From contig JANXOP010000129.1 of the NCBI GenBank assembly GCA_025357755.1, positions 1 to 58,810 of the forward strand: a stretch of DNA of 58,810 nucleotides, given 5' to 3'. Positions 16,199-26,734 of the stretch are shown piece after piece. The translations under genes and the position numbers were made by a program. This stretch comes from Kofleriaceae bacterium (GTDB lineage: Bacteria; Myxococcota_A; Polyangia; Haliangiales; Haliangiaceae). Each line of letters opens with the position of its first letter. The stretch's first letter is position 1. The notes beneath the pieces are model-generated. The model worked only from the letters and a program-made list of their open reading frames with translations. It ran no database searches and was not told the origin of the DNA.

Positions 16199-16486
16199 AT
16201 GAAGATTCGTCCTCTCCACGACCGCATTCTCGTCAAGCGTCTCGAAGAAGAGACCAAGACCTCTGGTGGCCTGTTCATCCCGGACTCCGCCAAAGAGAAG
16301 CCGATCCAAGCCAAGGTCGTCGCTGTCGGCGCTGGTAAGCGCGACAAGGACGGCAAGGTCATCGCGCTCGACGTCAAGGCCGGCGACAAGGTGCTGTTCT
16401 CGAAGTACAGCGGCACCGAAGTGAAGATCGACGGCGAAGAGCATCTCATCATGCGCGAGGAAGACCTCCTCGCCGTTCTCGACTGA
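16199..16486 (+). CDS. groS: GroES co-chaperonin (Cpn10)
   Basis: A 95-residue Cpn10, normal length. It contains [18 protein letters not shown] at the N-terminus, the mobile loop segment [17 protein letters not shown] that contacts GroEL, and the C-terminal [18 protein letters not shown]. It forms the heptameric lid that caps GroEL during folding in the cytosol. It is the first gene of the groES-groEL operon (32-base spacing) under the CIRCE-like site immediately upstream. The start is the ATG at 16199; upstream in-frame sequence is not conserved. Confidence 0.98.
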   Translation: MKIRPLHDRILVKRLEEETKTSGGLFIPDSAKEKPIQAKVVAVGAGKRDKDGKVIALDVKAGDKVLFSKYSGTEVKIDGEEHLIMREEDLLAVLD

Positions 16487-16518
16487 CCTCAGCTCCACGA
16501 AAAGAAAGACACACGAAC

Positions 16519-18150
<1,632 letters not shown>

Positions 18151-18184
18151 GTTGAACTGAGCGCTCGCGCAGAGCGCAACGCGA

Positions 18185-18219
18185 ACGGGTCGGCTACCAA
18201 GCCGGCCCGTTTTCGTTTC
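18185..18219 (+). terminator. Rho-independent terminator of groESL
   Basis: The 11-bp stem is ACGGGTCGGCT / AGCCGGCCCGT (one G-T pair) with a 4-base ACCA loop, followed by TTTTCGTTT. It begins 35 bases after the groEL stop. The convergent gene ends at 18229, just beyond it. Confidence 0.9.
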
Positions 18220-18228
18220 GGCGCAGGC

Positions 18229-19290
18229 TCAGGTCACGTGCACGGCGAGGACACGGTCGAGGAACGCGTCGACCCCGTCCACCGGGTGCGTCGCGACATA
18301 CGCCCGGACGGCTTCTACGAGCAGCGCACGACGGCGCGCGGTCTCGGCAGCCCGACTGGAGGCGGGCGAGAGCTTGAGCGTCGCCTCGACCTGTCGCTCG
18401 ATGATCGGGGTCACGTGACGAGCCGCGTCCTCGAAACGACCGAGGCGGAGCAACGCGAGCATCGAGGTCCGACGCGCGAGCGGTGCCGCGTCGGGGCTCG
18501 TCGCGAGTGCGACGACGCGCGCGGGTGCGTCGAGGTCGTAGAGCAAGATATCGCACACCGTCTGTGGCGCCACGTTGCGCTCCACACCGTCGATCACCGC
18601 ACGCTCGAGCGCCGTCACCGCCTCGTCGTAACGACCGAGTGCGCGGAGCACGACCCCCTTCGCGTAGTGTGCCGCGCCCGGGATCGTTCGATCGTCGGGA
18701 TCGAGGCTGGAGCTGTGCGGCAGTGTGGGAAGGGCCGCGTTCAGCTTCGCGAGGCCGTTCTCGAGCTTCGCGTTCCGCGTGGCACTCGCAGGCTTACCGG
18801 CGAGCGAGTGCAGCGTATCGGCGAGCTTCTGAACCGCAGCGAGATCGAGCGCCTTCTGCGTTCGCTTCGGCGTCGCGCGCGCCGTCTTGGCCAGCGCCGC
18901 GATGAATTCATCGAGCGATGGGGTGCATGGCACGAACTGCCCGGTCTCGTGCTCCCACATCGCCACCGCGCACGGATCCTCCACCGCGCGCACGACCAGG
19001 AACTGGGACTCCTCTTCGCCGATGGTCGCGAGCGCGACCCAACCGCTCTCGCCACCCAGCTCGACCTCGCCCACCGCCGGGTGGTCATAGTCACCACCAC
19101 CGTCGGTAAAGAAGCTCTCCAGCTCCGCGCCTCGAAAGCGCAGCTTCATCGAGCGCGCGTAGCTCGGAAGCGCGGCCCACATGCCATCGAGCGCCTTCCA
19201 CTCTTCGCGCGCGAGAAATCGCTCGTAGCGTGGGGAGATCCGAACTCCGAAGGTGGCGGCGACACGTGCGGGGCTGAACAGGCGGCTCAC
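18229..19290 (-). CDS. SMI1/KNR4 (SUKH)-like protein with helical repeats
   Basis: A 353-residue protein. The N-terminal ~135 residues look SUKH-like: FGVRISPRYERFLAREEW at the start, GGESGWVALATIGEEESQ in the middle and PCTPSLDEFIAALAKTAR at the end, matching the usual order of the fold. The C-terminal part (about 190-350) is alpha-helical with one TPR-like unit (AHYAKGVVLRALGRYDEAVTAL). SUKH proteins are often immunity proteins of contact-dependent toxins or regulatory adaptors, but solitary ones are common in myxobacteria. It is transcribed divergently from the WGR/propeller gene (68 bases apart), so the two may be co-regulated. The function is not known. Confidence 0.6.
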   Translation of the reverse strand: MSRLFSPARVAATFGVRISPRYERFLAREEWKALDGMWAALPSYARSMKLRFRGAELESFFTDGGGDYDHPAVGEVELGGESGWVALATIGEEESQFLVVRAVEDPCAVAMWEHETGQFVPCTPSLDEFIAALAKTARATPKRTQKALDLAAVQKLADTLHSLAGKPASATRNAKLENGLAKLNAALPTLPHSSSLDPDDRTIPGAAHYAKGVVLRALGRYDEAVTALERAVIDGVERNVAPQTVCDILLYDLDAPARVVALATSPDAAPLARRTSMLALLRLGRFEDAARHVTPIIERQVEATLKLSPASSRAAETARRRALLVEAVRAYVATHPVDGVDAFLDRVLAVHVT

Positions 19291-19358
19291 GTCATAACGA
19301 TACCGCTCGGGTGACGCGCGACCGGGTTCGTTCGCGTTTTCGGTTACGCTCCTCCGCG

Positions 19359-21791
19359 ATGAGGCGCTTTGAATTCTCCGACGGGTCGTCGAACAAGTTC
19401 TGGGAGATCGTGGCCCTGGGCAAGGAGCTCCGGATCCGGTTTGGCAAGATCGGGTCGAACGGTCAGCTCAAGCTGCAGACGTTCGCTTCGCCTACTGCGG
19501 CGATGGAGAGCCTGAGCAAGCAGGTCGCGGAGAAGACGAAGAAGGGCTACGTGGAATGCGGCGCCGTCGCCAAGGTCGCGCCGCCGCGACCGACGGCAAT
19601 GCCCGCCCTCAAGGTCTCGGTCTCGAGCGTGAAGCCGACCGCCCTGAAGATCACGCAGCTTTCGCACTCCGGCAGCGCACCGCATCGCATGGTGCTGCTC
19701 GACGACGACGGCGGCCACGTCGCGCTCGCGACGGGCAATGGGTGTCTCGTGTCCTCGGATGGCAAGAAGTTCCACCGCCGCAACAGCGCCATCGGTACCG
19801 GCACCTCGTACTGCTTGAACGCGTACGACGGCACGATCATCTCGATGGGCGGACCCTTCGCGGTCACCAAGGATCTCGGTCAGACGTGGAGGCATCCGAA
19901 GGCTCCCTCGAGCAGCTACCTCCTCGCGATGTTCCGCGACGCCAAGGGCAACTACTGGCTCGGCGATGGCGACGGCCTCGTGTTCACCTCGAGCCACGCC
20001 GACAAGGGCTGGGTCAAGGCGAAGTTCAAGATGCCTGGCAAGGTCCTCAACTTCGCCGAGCTCGACGGCAAGCTGTTCGTCGTCGGGACCGGCTGCGGCG
20101 TGTGGGACGGCAAGAAGCTGACCACGCTCAAGGGCCCGACAAAGAAAGATACGATCACGCGGATCACCGAAGGGCCGAACGGCGGCATCGCGCTGATCGG
20201 CGATGGCGGCACCGCGTTCTTCTCGAAAGATCGCGGCAAGTCGTTCACGCGCGTGAAGTCCGGCGTCGACGACGATCTCGAGGATTGCGCGTGGGTAGCG
20301 GGCGCGCTGTTCGCCGTCGGTGGCGGATGGGGCGGTGCCGTGGTGGTGCGCTCCGACGACGAAGGGAAGTCGTGGAAGAAGGTGCCGATCAAGGCCGCCA
20401 AGAAGCTGTGGTCGATCACGAGCTGGGGCGACGGCGCCTTTCTCGCGGGCGATGCCGGCTTGTTCACGCTCGCCGCGCCGACCGATACGTACTGGAAGGG
20501 GCAGAAGGATCGCTTCGCGCCCGAGCCCGCGAAGGTCGACGCGCAGTTCGCGCCGACGACGGGCCGCACCGACGCGCAACGCGAGGCCGCCTTCGCCAAG
20601 CTCTACAAGACCGCGCACGCCGATCACACGCGGCTCGCCGCGAAGCATCGCGCCGCGAAGCCGCCCGACGAGAACCCGAAGCTCGCGTCCGCGGTCGATG
20701 AAGGCGCGGAGGGTGCGGCGGAGATCTATGCCGACTGGCTCTCCGATTCTGGCGATCCGCGCGGCGAGCTCGCGCAGATCCAGCTGCGCCTCGCCAAGGA
20801 TCGCAAGAACAAGGAGCTGCAGAAGGCCGAGAAGGCGCTGTTGAAGCAACACGCCGACGCGTGGCTTGGCAAGCTCGCGGGCGCGGGCAAACTGATCGAG
20901 AGCGAGTGGCACGCAGGGTTCATCACGAAGGCGCGCATCGCCGACTGGATCGACTACGACCACGATAGCGACGCCGACAAAGCCGGCAAGGTGAAGAAGC
21001 CGACCGTCGAACAGGTGCTCGAGTGGCTGCTCGCATCACCGAGCGCGCGGTTTCTCCGCGACCTCACGATCGGCATCGTGAAGCTCGAGGACGAGAACCG
21101 CTACGACAAGGTCGCCAAGATCATCGGCACGCACTACCTGCCCGCGCTGCGGTCGCTCTACCTGGGCGACTTCACCAGCGAGGAGACCGAGCTCAACTGG
21201 AGCGAGCTCGGCAACCTCGAACCGATGTGGGGCGCACTACCGAACCTCCGGACGCTCCGCTTGAAATCGGGATCGATGAAGCTCGGGACGATCGTGTTGC
21301 CGGCGCTCGAGCACTTCGAGGTGGTCACCGGCGGTGGCGATCCGAAGACCGTCAAGGCGATCGCGGCGGCGACCTGGCCGAGCCTGACAAAGCTGTCGAT
21401 GCAGGTCGGTCTCGGAGACAGCCGAAGGAACAGCGTCAAGATCGCGGACCTCCAGCCCATCCTCGACGGAGAACGGCTGCCCCGGCTCACGCATCTCGGG
21501 ATCACGAACTACTCGCTCACGCACGAGCTGGTCGACCCGCTCGCGTCCTCGAAGATCCTGCCGCAGCTCGCCGAGCTCGACCTCCAGATGGGGACACTCG
21601 GCGACGAATCGATTGCCCGGATGTTTGCCCTTCAGCGTGCGTTTGCTCACCTCAAGCTGAACGTCGACGACAACTACATCGGCACCGAAGGCAAGGCACT
21701 GTTGAAGCGCGCGAAGCTCGACTTCGAGCTCGGCAAGCAGCGCGAGGATGAAGGCGGTCCAGAGGATCGCTATGCTTCGGCGTACGAATGA
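19359..21791 (+). CDS. WGR - propeller - TIGR02996 - LRR protein
   Basis: An 810-residue multidomain protein, probably cytosolic (no signal peptide). In order it has a WGR domain (residues 1-~75, RFEFSDGSSNKFWEIVALG), and a BNR/sialidase-type beta-propeller (about 100-370) with repeated Asp-box-like units FTSSHADKGW, FSKDRGKSFTRVKSG and VRSDDEGKSWKKVPI. Next is a TIGR02996 repeat-companion segment (AEIYADWLSDSGDPRGELAQIQ, about 450-470), then a C-terminal leucine-rich region (LPNLRTLRLKSGSMKLG and LPQLAELDLQMGTLGD). WGR domains bind nucleic acids or partners in PARPs and MolR-like proteins. TIGR02996-LRR proteins are abundant in Myxococcota and Planctomycetes. I chose the ATG at 19359 because the WGR domain starts right there. 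Its function is unknown. Confidence 0.75.
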   Translation: MRRFEFSDGSSNKFWEIVALGKELRIRFGKIGSNGQLKLQTFASPTAAMESLSKQVAEKTKKGYVECGAVAKVAPPRPTAMPALKVSVSSVKPTALKITQLSHSGSAPHRMVLLDDDGGHVALATGNGCLVSSDGKKFHRRNSAIGTGTSYCLNAYDGTIISMGGPFAVTKDLGQTWRHPKAPSSSYLLAMFRDAKGNYWLGDGDGLVFTSSHADKGWVKAKFKMPGKVLNFAELDGKLFVVGTGCGVWDGKKLTTLKGPTKKDTITRITEGPNGGIALIGDGGTAFFSKDRGKSFTRVKSGVDDDLEDCAWVAGALFAVGGGWGGAVVVRSDDEGKSWKKVPIKAAKKLWSITSWGDGAFLAGDAGLFTLAAPTDTYWKGQKDRFAPEPAKVDAQFAPTTGRTDAQREAAFAKLYKTAHADHTRLAAKHRAAKPPDENPKLASAVDEGAEGAAEIYADWLSDSGDPRGELAQIQLRLAKDRKNKELQKAEKALLKQHADAWLGKLAGAGKLIESEWHAGFITKARIADWIDYDHDSDADKAGKVKKPTVEQVLEWLLASPSARFLRDLTIGIVKLEDENRYDKVAKIIGTHYLPALRSLYLGDFTSEETELNWSELGNLEPMWGALPNLRTLRLKSGSMKLGTIVLPALEHFEVVTGGGDPKTVKAIAAATWPSLTKLSMQVGLGDSRRNSVKIADLQPILDGERLPRLTHLGITNYSLTHELVDPLASSKILPQLAELDLQMGTLGDESIARMFALQRAFAHLKLNVDDNYIGTEGKALLKRAKLDFELGKQREDEGGPEDRYASAYE

Positions 21792-21866
21792 ACGACACGT
21801 GTCGGAAGTCCATATAGACGCGTGCCGCCATCTCGGCTGTAGCGGCGACGCGCACGGGCATACAAG

Positions 21867-24185
21867 TTGCTGTTGAGGCTTCCCGATTTGCGCACGTATC
21901 TAGTCGCCGTTACGTTGCTGGTCTCGACGGATGCGCTCGCGCAACCGGTCGAACCAGCGCCGGCTCCGGAGCCGGCCCCCGTACCACCTGCGGACCAGCC
22001 AGCGCCGACACCGGATCCTCTCCCCGGGGCGGCGCCCACGCCTGCAACCGGTGGAGCGATCGAGGTCGTCGGTCGCGTGATCGACAAATTCGGGCAACCG
22101 ATTCGCAACGCGAAGGTCGGGGTGGAAGGCTCCGAGCAACAGACCCAGACCGACCGGGGCGGCAGGTTCAAGGTCAAAGCGCCCGTCGGCGCTACACTCT
22201 TGGTCGAAAAGGACGGGCTCGAGGTCGGACTCGCGCTGGTCTCGGGCGCGGTGCTCGACGACACGGTCCTGCTCGATCTCGATACGGTCGGCGAGCAGAT
22301 CGAGGTTCAGGGCGAAGCACCGGTGGATGCGCCCGGCGCGGCGATCGTCGATCGTAAGGAGCTCCAACGTATCCCGGGCACCGGCGGGGACATCGTCAAG
22401 GCGCTGACGATCATGCCGGGCGTCGTGAACTTGCAGATTCCGCTCGGCTACTCCGGGGTCGTGATCCGCGGCAGTTCGCCGCAGGATTCCAAGATCCTGG
22501 TCGACGATTTCGAGATCCCCGTGTTGTTCCACAACATCGGCTTTCGCGCCGTGTTGCCGGCCGAATCGATCGCGTCGCTCGAGTACATCCCGGGCGGCTT
22601 CGATGTCAGCTTCGGGCGAGCCAGCTCTGGCATCGTCGAATTGACCACCCGCGCCGGCGACGAGAAGGCGTCGGAGCAGGCCGAGATCTCGGTGATCGAT
22701 GGCGGGTTGCTCGTGCAAGGCAGCATCGGCAAGAAGACCCGCTACATGTTCGGGTTCCGACGCTCGCTGATCGATCTCATCCTTCCGGAAATCATCCCCG
22801 CATCGGTCGATCTCTCGCTCACGACGGTGCCGAGCTACTACGACGAGCAGTTCCGCATCGATCACATCCTCGACGATCACTGGAAGCTCACGCTGTCGAG
22901 CGTCGGCACGATCGATACGTTCGAGCTCTACGCGACGAAGGACACCGACGCGAAGAGCAAGCGGTTCTACAACCGCACCGCGTTCGCGCGGGTCACCGCG
23001 GCGGCGAAGTATCACGAGGGGCCTTGGAGTGCGAACCTCGCGCTCTCCGGCCTGCTGCCGCAGTTCGTGTTCGAGCTCGGCGAGTACCAGAAGATCCACA
23101 TCACGCAGCCGACGATCACGCCGCGCGCCGAGCTCATCCACACCGACAAAGCGGCGCTCGGCCTCACGAACGTCGAGTGGAAACTCGGTGGCGAGGCGCA
23201 GATCGGGCGTTCGTATATCGAGCTCGCACTTCCGCAGGAGCGCCGCGAAGGCGATACGCAGAAGCCGCGCGATCCGCGCGATGTCACGAACACGTTCAAC
23301 GGCAAGATCTGGCTGCCCGACTTCGCGCAGTGGGCCTCGATCGCGGCGAACCTCGATCCGAAGATCCGCTTCACGGGCGGCATGCGACTCGACGAGATCG
23401 GGCGCACCGGTGAGGTCGCGATCCAGCCGCGCGGCAAGCTCGAGGTCAAGCTCACGCCGACGCTCACCGCGCGGCTCTCGGAAGGCGCGTATCGCCGGCC
23501 ACCCGAGTTCCAGAGCGAGGTCCTGACCTCGAACCTCAACGCGGAGCGTTCGACCCAGAGCATCATCGGGCTCGGCTACGAGCCACGCGAAGGCACGCGC
23601 GTCCAGAGCTCGCTCTACTACACCGATCGCTCGAACCTCATCACCACGAACCCCGACGGCTCGATCGGCAACAATGGTCGCGGCAAGACCTACGGCGCGG
23701 AGCTGCTCGCCACGTACCGCAGCGGGCCATGGTTCGGCTGGCTGTCGTACTCGTACTCGCACTCGACGCGTGTCGATCAACCGGGCGCGGCCGAGCGGTT
23801 GTTCTCGTACGATCAACCTCACAGCCTCAATGCCGCCGCCTCGTGGCAGAAGGGCCGCTGGCAGCTCGGCGGCCGGTTCCAGCTCTACTCGGGGTTGCCG
23901 TACACGCCGGTCAAGAGCGCGGTGTTCGACAACGATCGCAACCTCTACATCCCGATCTACGATGCCACGAACTCCGCGCGGGCCCCGATCCATCACCAGC
24001 TCGATCTGCGGGTCGATTACTCCTGGCACAGTGGCCCGGTCGCGATGACCGCGTTCCTCGATGTCCAGAACGTCTATCTCAACGAGAGTGTCGTGACGTA
24101 CTTCTACAGCTACGACTACTCGCAGAAGGCCGCGTTCAAGTCGCTCCCGATCATTCCCTCGATCGGCCTCCGAGGTGTGCTGTGA
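21867..24185 (+). CDS. TonB-dependent receptor with N-terminal CarboxypepD_reg domain
   Basis: A 772-residue outer-membrane protein. It has a signal peptide (YLVAVTLLVSTDALAQ), a Pro/Ala linker, a carboxypeptidase-regulatory-like beta-sandwich (VVGRVIDKFGQPIRNAKVGV) and a plug domain (GGDIVKALTIMPGVVNLQIP, then VVIRGSSPQDSKILVDDFEI). The C-terminal barrel ends in an aromatic-poor GLRGVL. Such receptors import large or scarce substrates using the proton motive force; the substrate is unknown. The start is TTG (21867 or the TTG at 21873). The stop overlaps the GTG of the lipoprotein gene (GTGA), and the pair is repeated as the next two genes. Confidence 0.85.
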   Translation: MLLRLPDLRTYLVAVTLLVSTDALAQPVEPAPAPEPAPVPPADQPAPTPDPLPGAAPTPATGGAIEVVGRVIDKFGQPIRNAKVGVEGSEQQTQTDRGGRFKVKAPVGATLLVEKDGLEVGLALVSGAVLDDTVLLDLDTVGEQIEVQGEAPVDAPGAAIVDRKELQRIPGTGGDIVKALTIMPGVVNLQIPLGYSGVVIRGSSPQDSKILVDDFEIPVLFHNIGFRAVLPAESIASLEYIPGGFDVSFGRASSGIVELTTRAGDEKASEQAEISVIDGGLLVQGSIGKKTRYMFGFRRSLIDLILPEIIPASVDLSLTTVPSYYDEQFRIDHILDDHWKLTLSSVGTIDTFELYATKDTDAKSKRFYNRTAFARVTAAAKYHEGPWSANLALSGLLPQFVFELGEYQKIHITQPTITPRAELIHTDKAALGLTNVEWKLGGEAQIGRSYIELALPQERREGDTQKPRDPRDVTNTFNGKIWLPDFAQWASIAANLDPKIRFTGGMRLDEIGRTGEVAIQPRGKLEVKLTPTLTARLSEGAYRRPPEFQSEVLTSNLNAERSTQSIIGLGYEPREGTRVQSSLYYTDRSNLITTNPDGSIGNNGRGKTYGAELLATYRSGPWFGWLSYSYSHSTRVDQPGAAERLFSYDQPHSLNAAASWQKGRWQLGGRFQLYSGLPYTPVKSAVFDNDRNLYIPIYDATNSARAPIHHQLDLRVDYSWHSGPVAMTAFLDVQNVYLNESVVTYFYSYDYSQKAAFKSLPIIPSIGLRGVL

Positions 24186-24874
24186 AGCTCGCGTTCCTCG
24201 TCGTCGTCTTCGCCGTAGTCGCCGCGTGCACGGGCGATGTCGATCCGAAGTGGCAGCTCGATCACGATCGGATCGTCGCGGTCCGCGCGACACCCCCGCA
24301 CATTCCCTCGGGCGCGACCTCGCAGCTCGACCTGTTGCTCGCGATGAAGGGCGCGGGCACGAGTGCGGCGCTCCCCGATCAAGCGATCGTGGTCTCGCCG
24401 ATGTCGCTCGCCGATGCGCTCTCGGGCAACACGGTGACCGCGCCGAGTGAAGATCGGCTCGCGGCCGCGCGCACCGAGCTCGGCCTCGCCGCGACCGACC
24501 CGGTGCCGCTCCAGCTCGGCATTGCCTCGGGCACGCTCACCGCGGTGAAGACCGTGTACCTCGGCGATTCGGCGGACAATCCGGCTCTCGTGAACGTCAC
24601 GTTCGACGGCACGCAGCCCGCCGATGGCGACCCGCTGACGGTACCCGCGGATACCGATGTCCACATGTCCGTCGACGCGAGCGACGCGACGATGATCGTC
24701 AACTGGCTGAGCTCGTGCGGCACGATGCACGACTTCGATCTGCACACCGCGTACATCCACGTGCTGCCTGGCGATCCGCAGAGCGGCGAGCTCGTGCTCA
24801 CCGTGCGTGACCTGGTCGGCGGCGTGAGCTGGGAAATCTGGCCGATCAGTGCGACGCCGGCGCCGGCGCCGTAG
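24182..24874 (+). CDS. Lipoprotein partner of TonB receptor, copy 1
   Basis: A 230-residue lipoprotein: KLAFLVVVFAVVAACTGD has a good lipobox (VAAC). The mature part starts WQLDHDRIVAVRATPPHIPS and ends with GGVSWEIWPIS and an Ala/Pro tail. Two Cys occur in the mature region (the lipidated one and SSCGTM). The paralogue at 26731-27411 shares the W-Q-L-D-x-D-R-x-V-A-V-R pattern, the ATPPxI / TPPRI element, AAARTxLGLA and W(E/Q)(I/V)WP. The GTG overlaps the receptor stop (GTGA). It is probably a surface or periplasmic partner of the receptor, analogous to a substrate-capturing lipoprotein; this is inference from gene order only. Confidence 0.75.
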   Translation: MKLAFLVVVFAVVAACTGDVDPKWQLDHDRIVAVRATPPHIPSGATSQLDLLLAMKGAGTSAALPDQAIVVSPMSLADALSGNTVTAPSEDRLAAARTELGLAATDPVPLQLGIASGTLTAVKTVYLGDSADNPALVNVTFDGTQPADGDPLTVPADTDVHMSVDASDATMIVNWLSSCGTMHDFDLHTAYIHVLPGDPQSGELVLTVRDLVGGVSWEIWPISATPAPAP

Positions 24875-24898
24875 CGTACGATCGGCACCCTGCGGAGG

Positions 24899-26734
24899 GT
24901 GCTCTTATTCTTCTTGGCGACCGCGCGCATCGCTGCGGCTGACGATCTCGCGGAACCCGCGGAACCCAAAGCCGAGCGCTGGGACATGCTCGCCCGATCG
25001 CCGGGCTCGCCGAACGATCCGCTCACGCCATACCTCGATCGCTACCTCGCGGTCCGTACGCGCGATGGCTTCGCGATCGAAGGTGGCGAGGCACCGCTGT
25101 TCCTCGACGGCTACCGGATCCTCACCCGCCAGGGTGACGGCACGCCGATCGTGACCGCGCCTGCGATCCGGCAGCTGTGGCTGAAGACCGACGGCGATGT
25201 GATGTACGGCGACAACGGCACGCTCGAGCTGTCGAGCGGTCGCAGCCCGCGCGGCGCGGAGCTCTCGACCCGCGAAGTCGCGCTCTACCTCGGCTCGGTC
25301 ACGCTGCGGCTCGAGACGCTCGGCCTCGCGATCCCCCACTTCGTTCCCGCCGATCGCGAGCTGGCGTTCGAGGGCGCGCCGACCTCGGCCGGGCTCCAAG
25401 TTCACGGTGCGTACCGCGCCTCGCCCGAGCTGTGGCTCGCGGTGAGTGCGATGACCACGCTCGGCGGCGTCACGTACTACACCGATCGTACCGAGCACGC
25501 GGATCAGCGCGTCCACCTGGAGGTGTACGAAAACTCGACCTCGCTCGAGGAGCACTACCACCGCGGACCGTGGCACGCGGATCTCTCGCAAGCCTTCGGG
25601 CAGAGCCGGTTGGAGCACGATCGCGGGGTCGTCCAGCACGATGATCGGGGCATCCTCGCATTCGAGACGCGCGACGAGCTCCATCGCGATCTGGGGAGCA
25701 TCGCCGGCCTCACCGAGGTCACGTGGTCCCTCGGCGGTGAAGCTCACCTTCGCCGCTACGACCTCCACATCGTCGGCGCTCCCGAGGATCGCGAGAATGT
25801 CCCGCGCGTCGTCGAGACGCCGTTCGACGATGCCTCGCACGTGTTCGAAGGCGTCGTCTGGACACCGGACTTCGCAGCCTCGACGGCCGTCGTGGCGCAT
25901 CTGTCCTCGAAGATCACGAGCTACCTGGGGCTCCGCCTCGACGCATTCGGCACTGATCTCACGCTCGAGCCACGCGGCGTGCTGCTGCTCGACCTCGGTC
26001 ACCTGCGCAACGCGCAGCTGCTCGCGGGTGCGTATCGCCGCGCGCCCGAGCAAGGCGAAGAGCTCGAGCACGAGCTGCATCCCGAACGCACGACCCGGAT
26101 CGCGTTTCAGGTCGGTCAAGGCCGCGCCGGCGACGAGCGCGGCTTCGAGGGCTACGCGCGGATCTACTACGACGATCGCACGCGGCTGATCGAGGACGAT
26201 GGTCTCGGCAACCTCACGAATACCGGCACCGGCACGACCTACGGTGTGTTCGCGCTCGCGAGCGAGCACCTCGGCCACTGGCTCGGCGAGGTCTCGATCG
26301 CGCTGGAGTCCTCCGAGCGCCAGGATCGCTTCCGCACCCGCGTTCGCCCGTACGAATACGATCAACCGGTACGGCTCGATGCGCGCCTGCAGCGTCGTCA
26401 GGGTGCGTGGCTGTTCGGCGCGCACTTCTCGCTCCGCGCGGGCCTGCCCTCGACGCCAGTCACCGGCGCGATCTACGACAGCGATCGCGACGTCTATTTG
26501 CCGCAACTCGGCAGCCTCTACACGGAGCGCTTGCCGTGGCACCACCAGCTCGATCTCCGCATCGATCGCATGCTGACCCGTGGACGCGTGAAGCTGGCCG
26601 CGTATCTCGACGTCGCGAACGTCTACGATCACCGCGGCGCGATTGGCTGGGCGTACAACTTCGATTACACGCAGCGCCGCGCGATCGAAGGCCCGTCGAT
26701 CCTGCCGACGCTGGGCCTGCGAGGTCAGCTGTGA
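24899..26734 (+). CDS. TonB-receptor-like barrel, copy 2, reduced N-terminus
   Basis: A 611-residue paralogue of the preceding receptor's barrel. Shared features are GGEAHLRRYDLHIVGAPEDR (copy 1 GGEAQIGRSYIELALPQERR), FEGVVWTPDF versus FNGKIWLPDF, an ASILPTLGLRGQL-type end and the D-Q-P-V/H-R-L motif. It lacks the CarboxypepD_reg domain and has only a degenerate plug (FAIEGGEAPLFLDGYRIL, about 58-75). So it may be a plain barrel or a receptor that has lost TonB gating. The GTG at 24899 gives a short signal peptide (LLFFLATARIAAAD). An in-frame CTG at 24890 would add a basic N-terminus (RRV). Its stop overlaps the next lipoprotein start (GTGA). Confidence 0.75.
   Translation: MLLFFLATARIAAADDLAEPAEPKAERWDMLARSPGSPNDPLTPYLDRYLAVRTRDGFAIEGGEAPLFLDGYRILTRQGDGTPIVTAPAIRQLWLKTDGDVMYGDNGTLELSSGRSPRGAELSTREVALYLGSVTLRLETLGLAIPHFVPADRELAFEGAPTSAGLQVHGAYRASPELWLAVSAMTTLGGVTYYTDRTEHADQRVHLEVYENSTSLEEHYHRGPWHADLSQAFGQSRLEHDRGVVQHDDRGILAFETRDELHRDLGSIAGLTEVTWSLGGEAHLRRYDLHIVGAPEDRENVPRVVETPFDDASHVFEGVVWTPDFAASTAVVAHLSSKITSYLGLRLDAFGTDLTLEPRGVLLLDLGHLRNAQLLAGAYRRAPEQGEELEHELHPERTTRIAFQVGQGRAGDERGFEGYARIYYDDRTRLIEDDGLGNLTNTGTGTTYGVFALASEHLGHWLGEVSIALESSERQDRFRTRVRPYEYDQPVRLDARLQRRQGAWLFGAHFSLRAGLPSTPVTGAIYDSDRDVYLPQLGSLYTERLPWHHQLDLRIDRMLTRGRVKLAAYLDVANVYDHRGAIGWAYNFDYTQRRAIEGPSILPTLGLRGQL

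Noticed and set aside
21900..24293. A 797-codon open frame antisense to the first TonB receptor
   Set aside because: The Arg/Glu/Asp/Leu-rich translation is typical of antisense frames in GC-rich genes; the sense strand has a full receptor.
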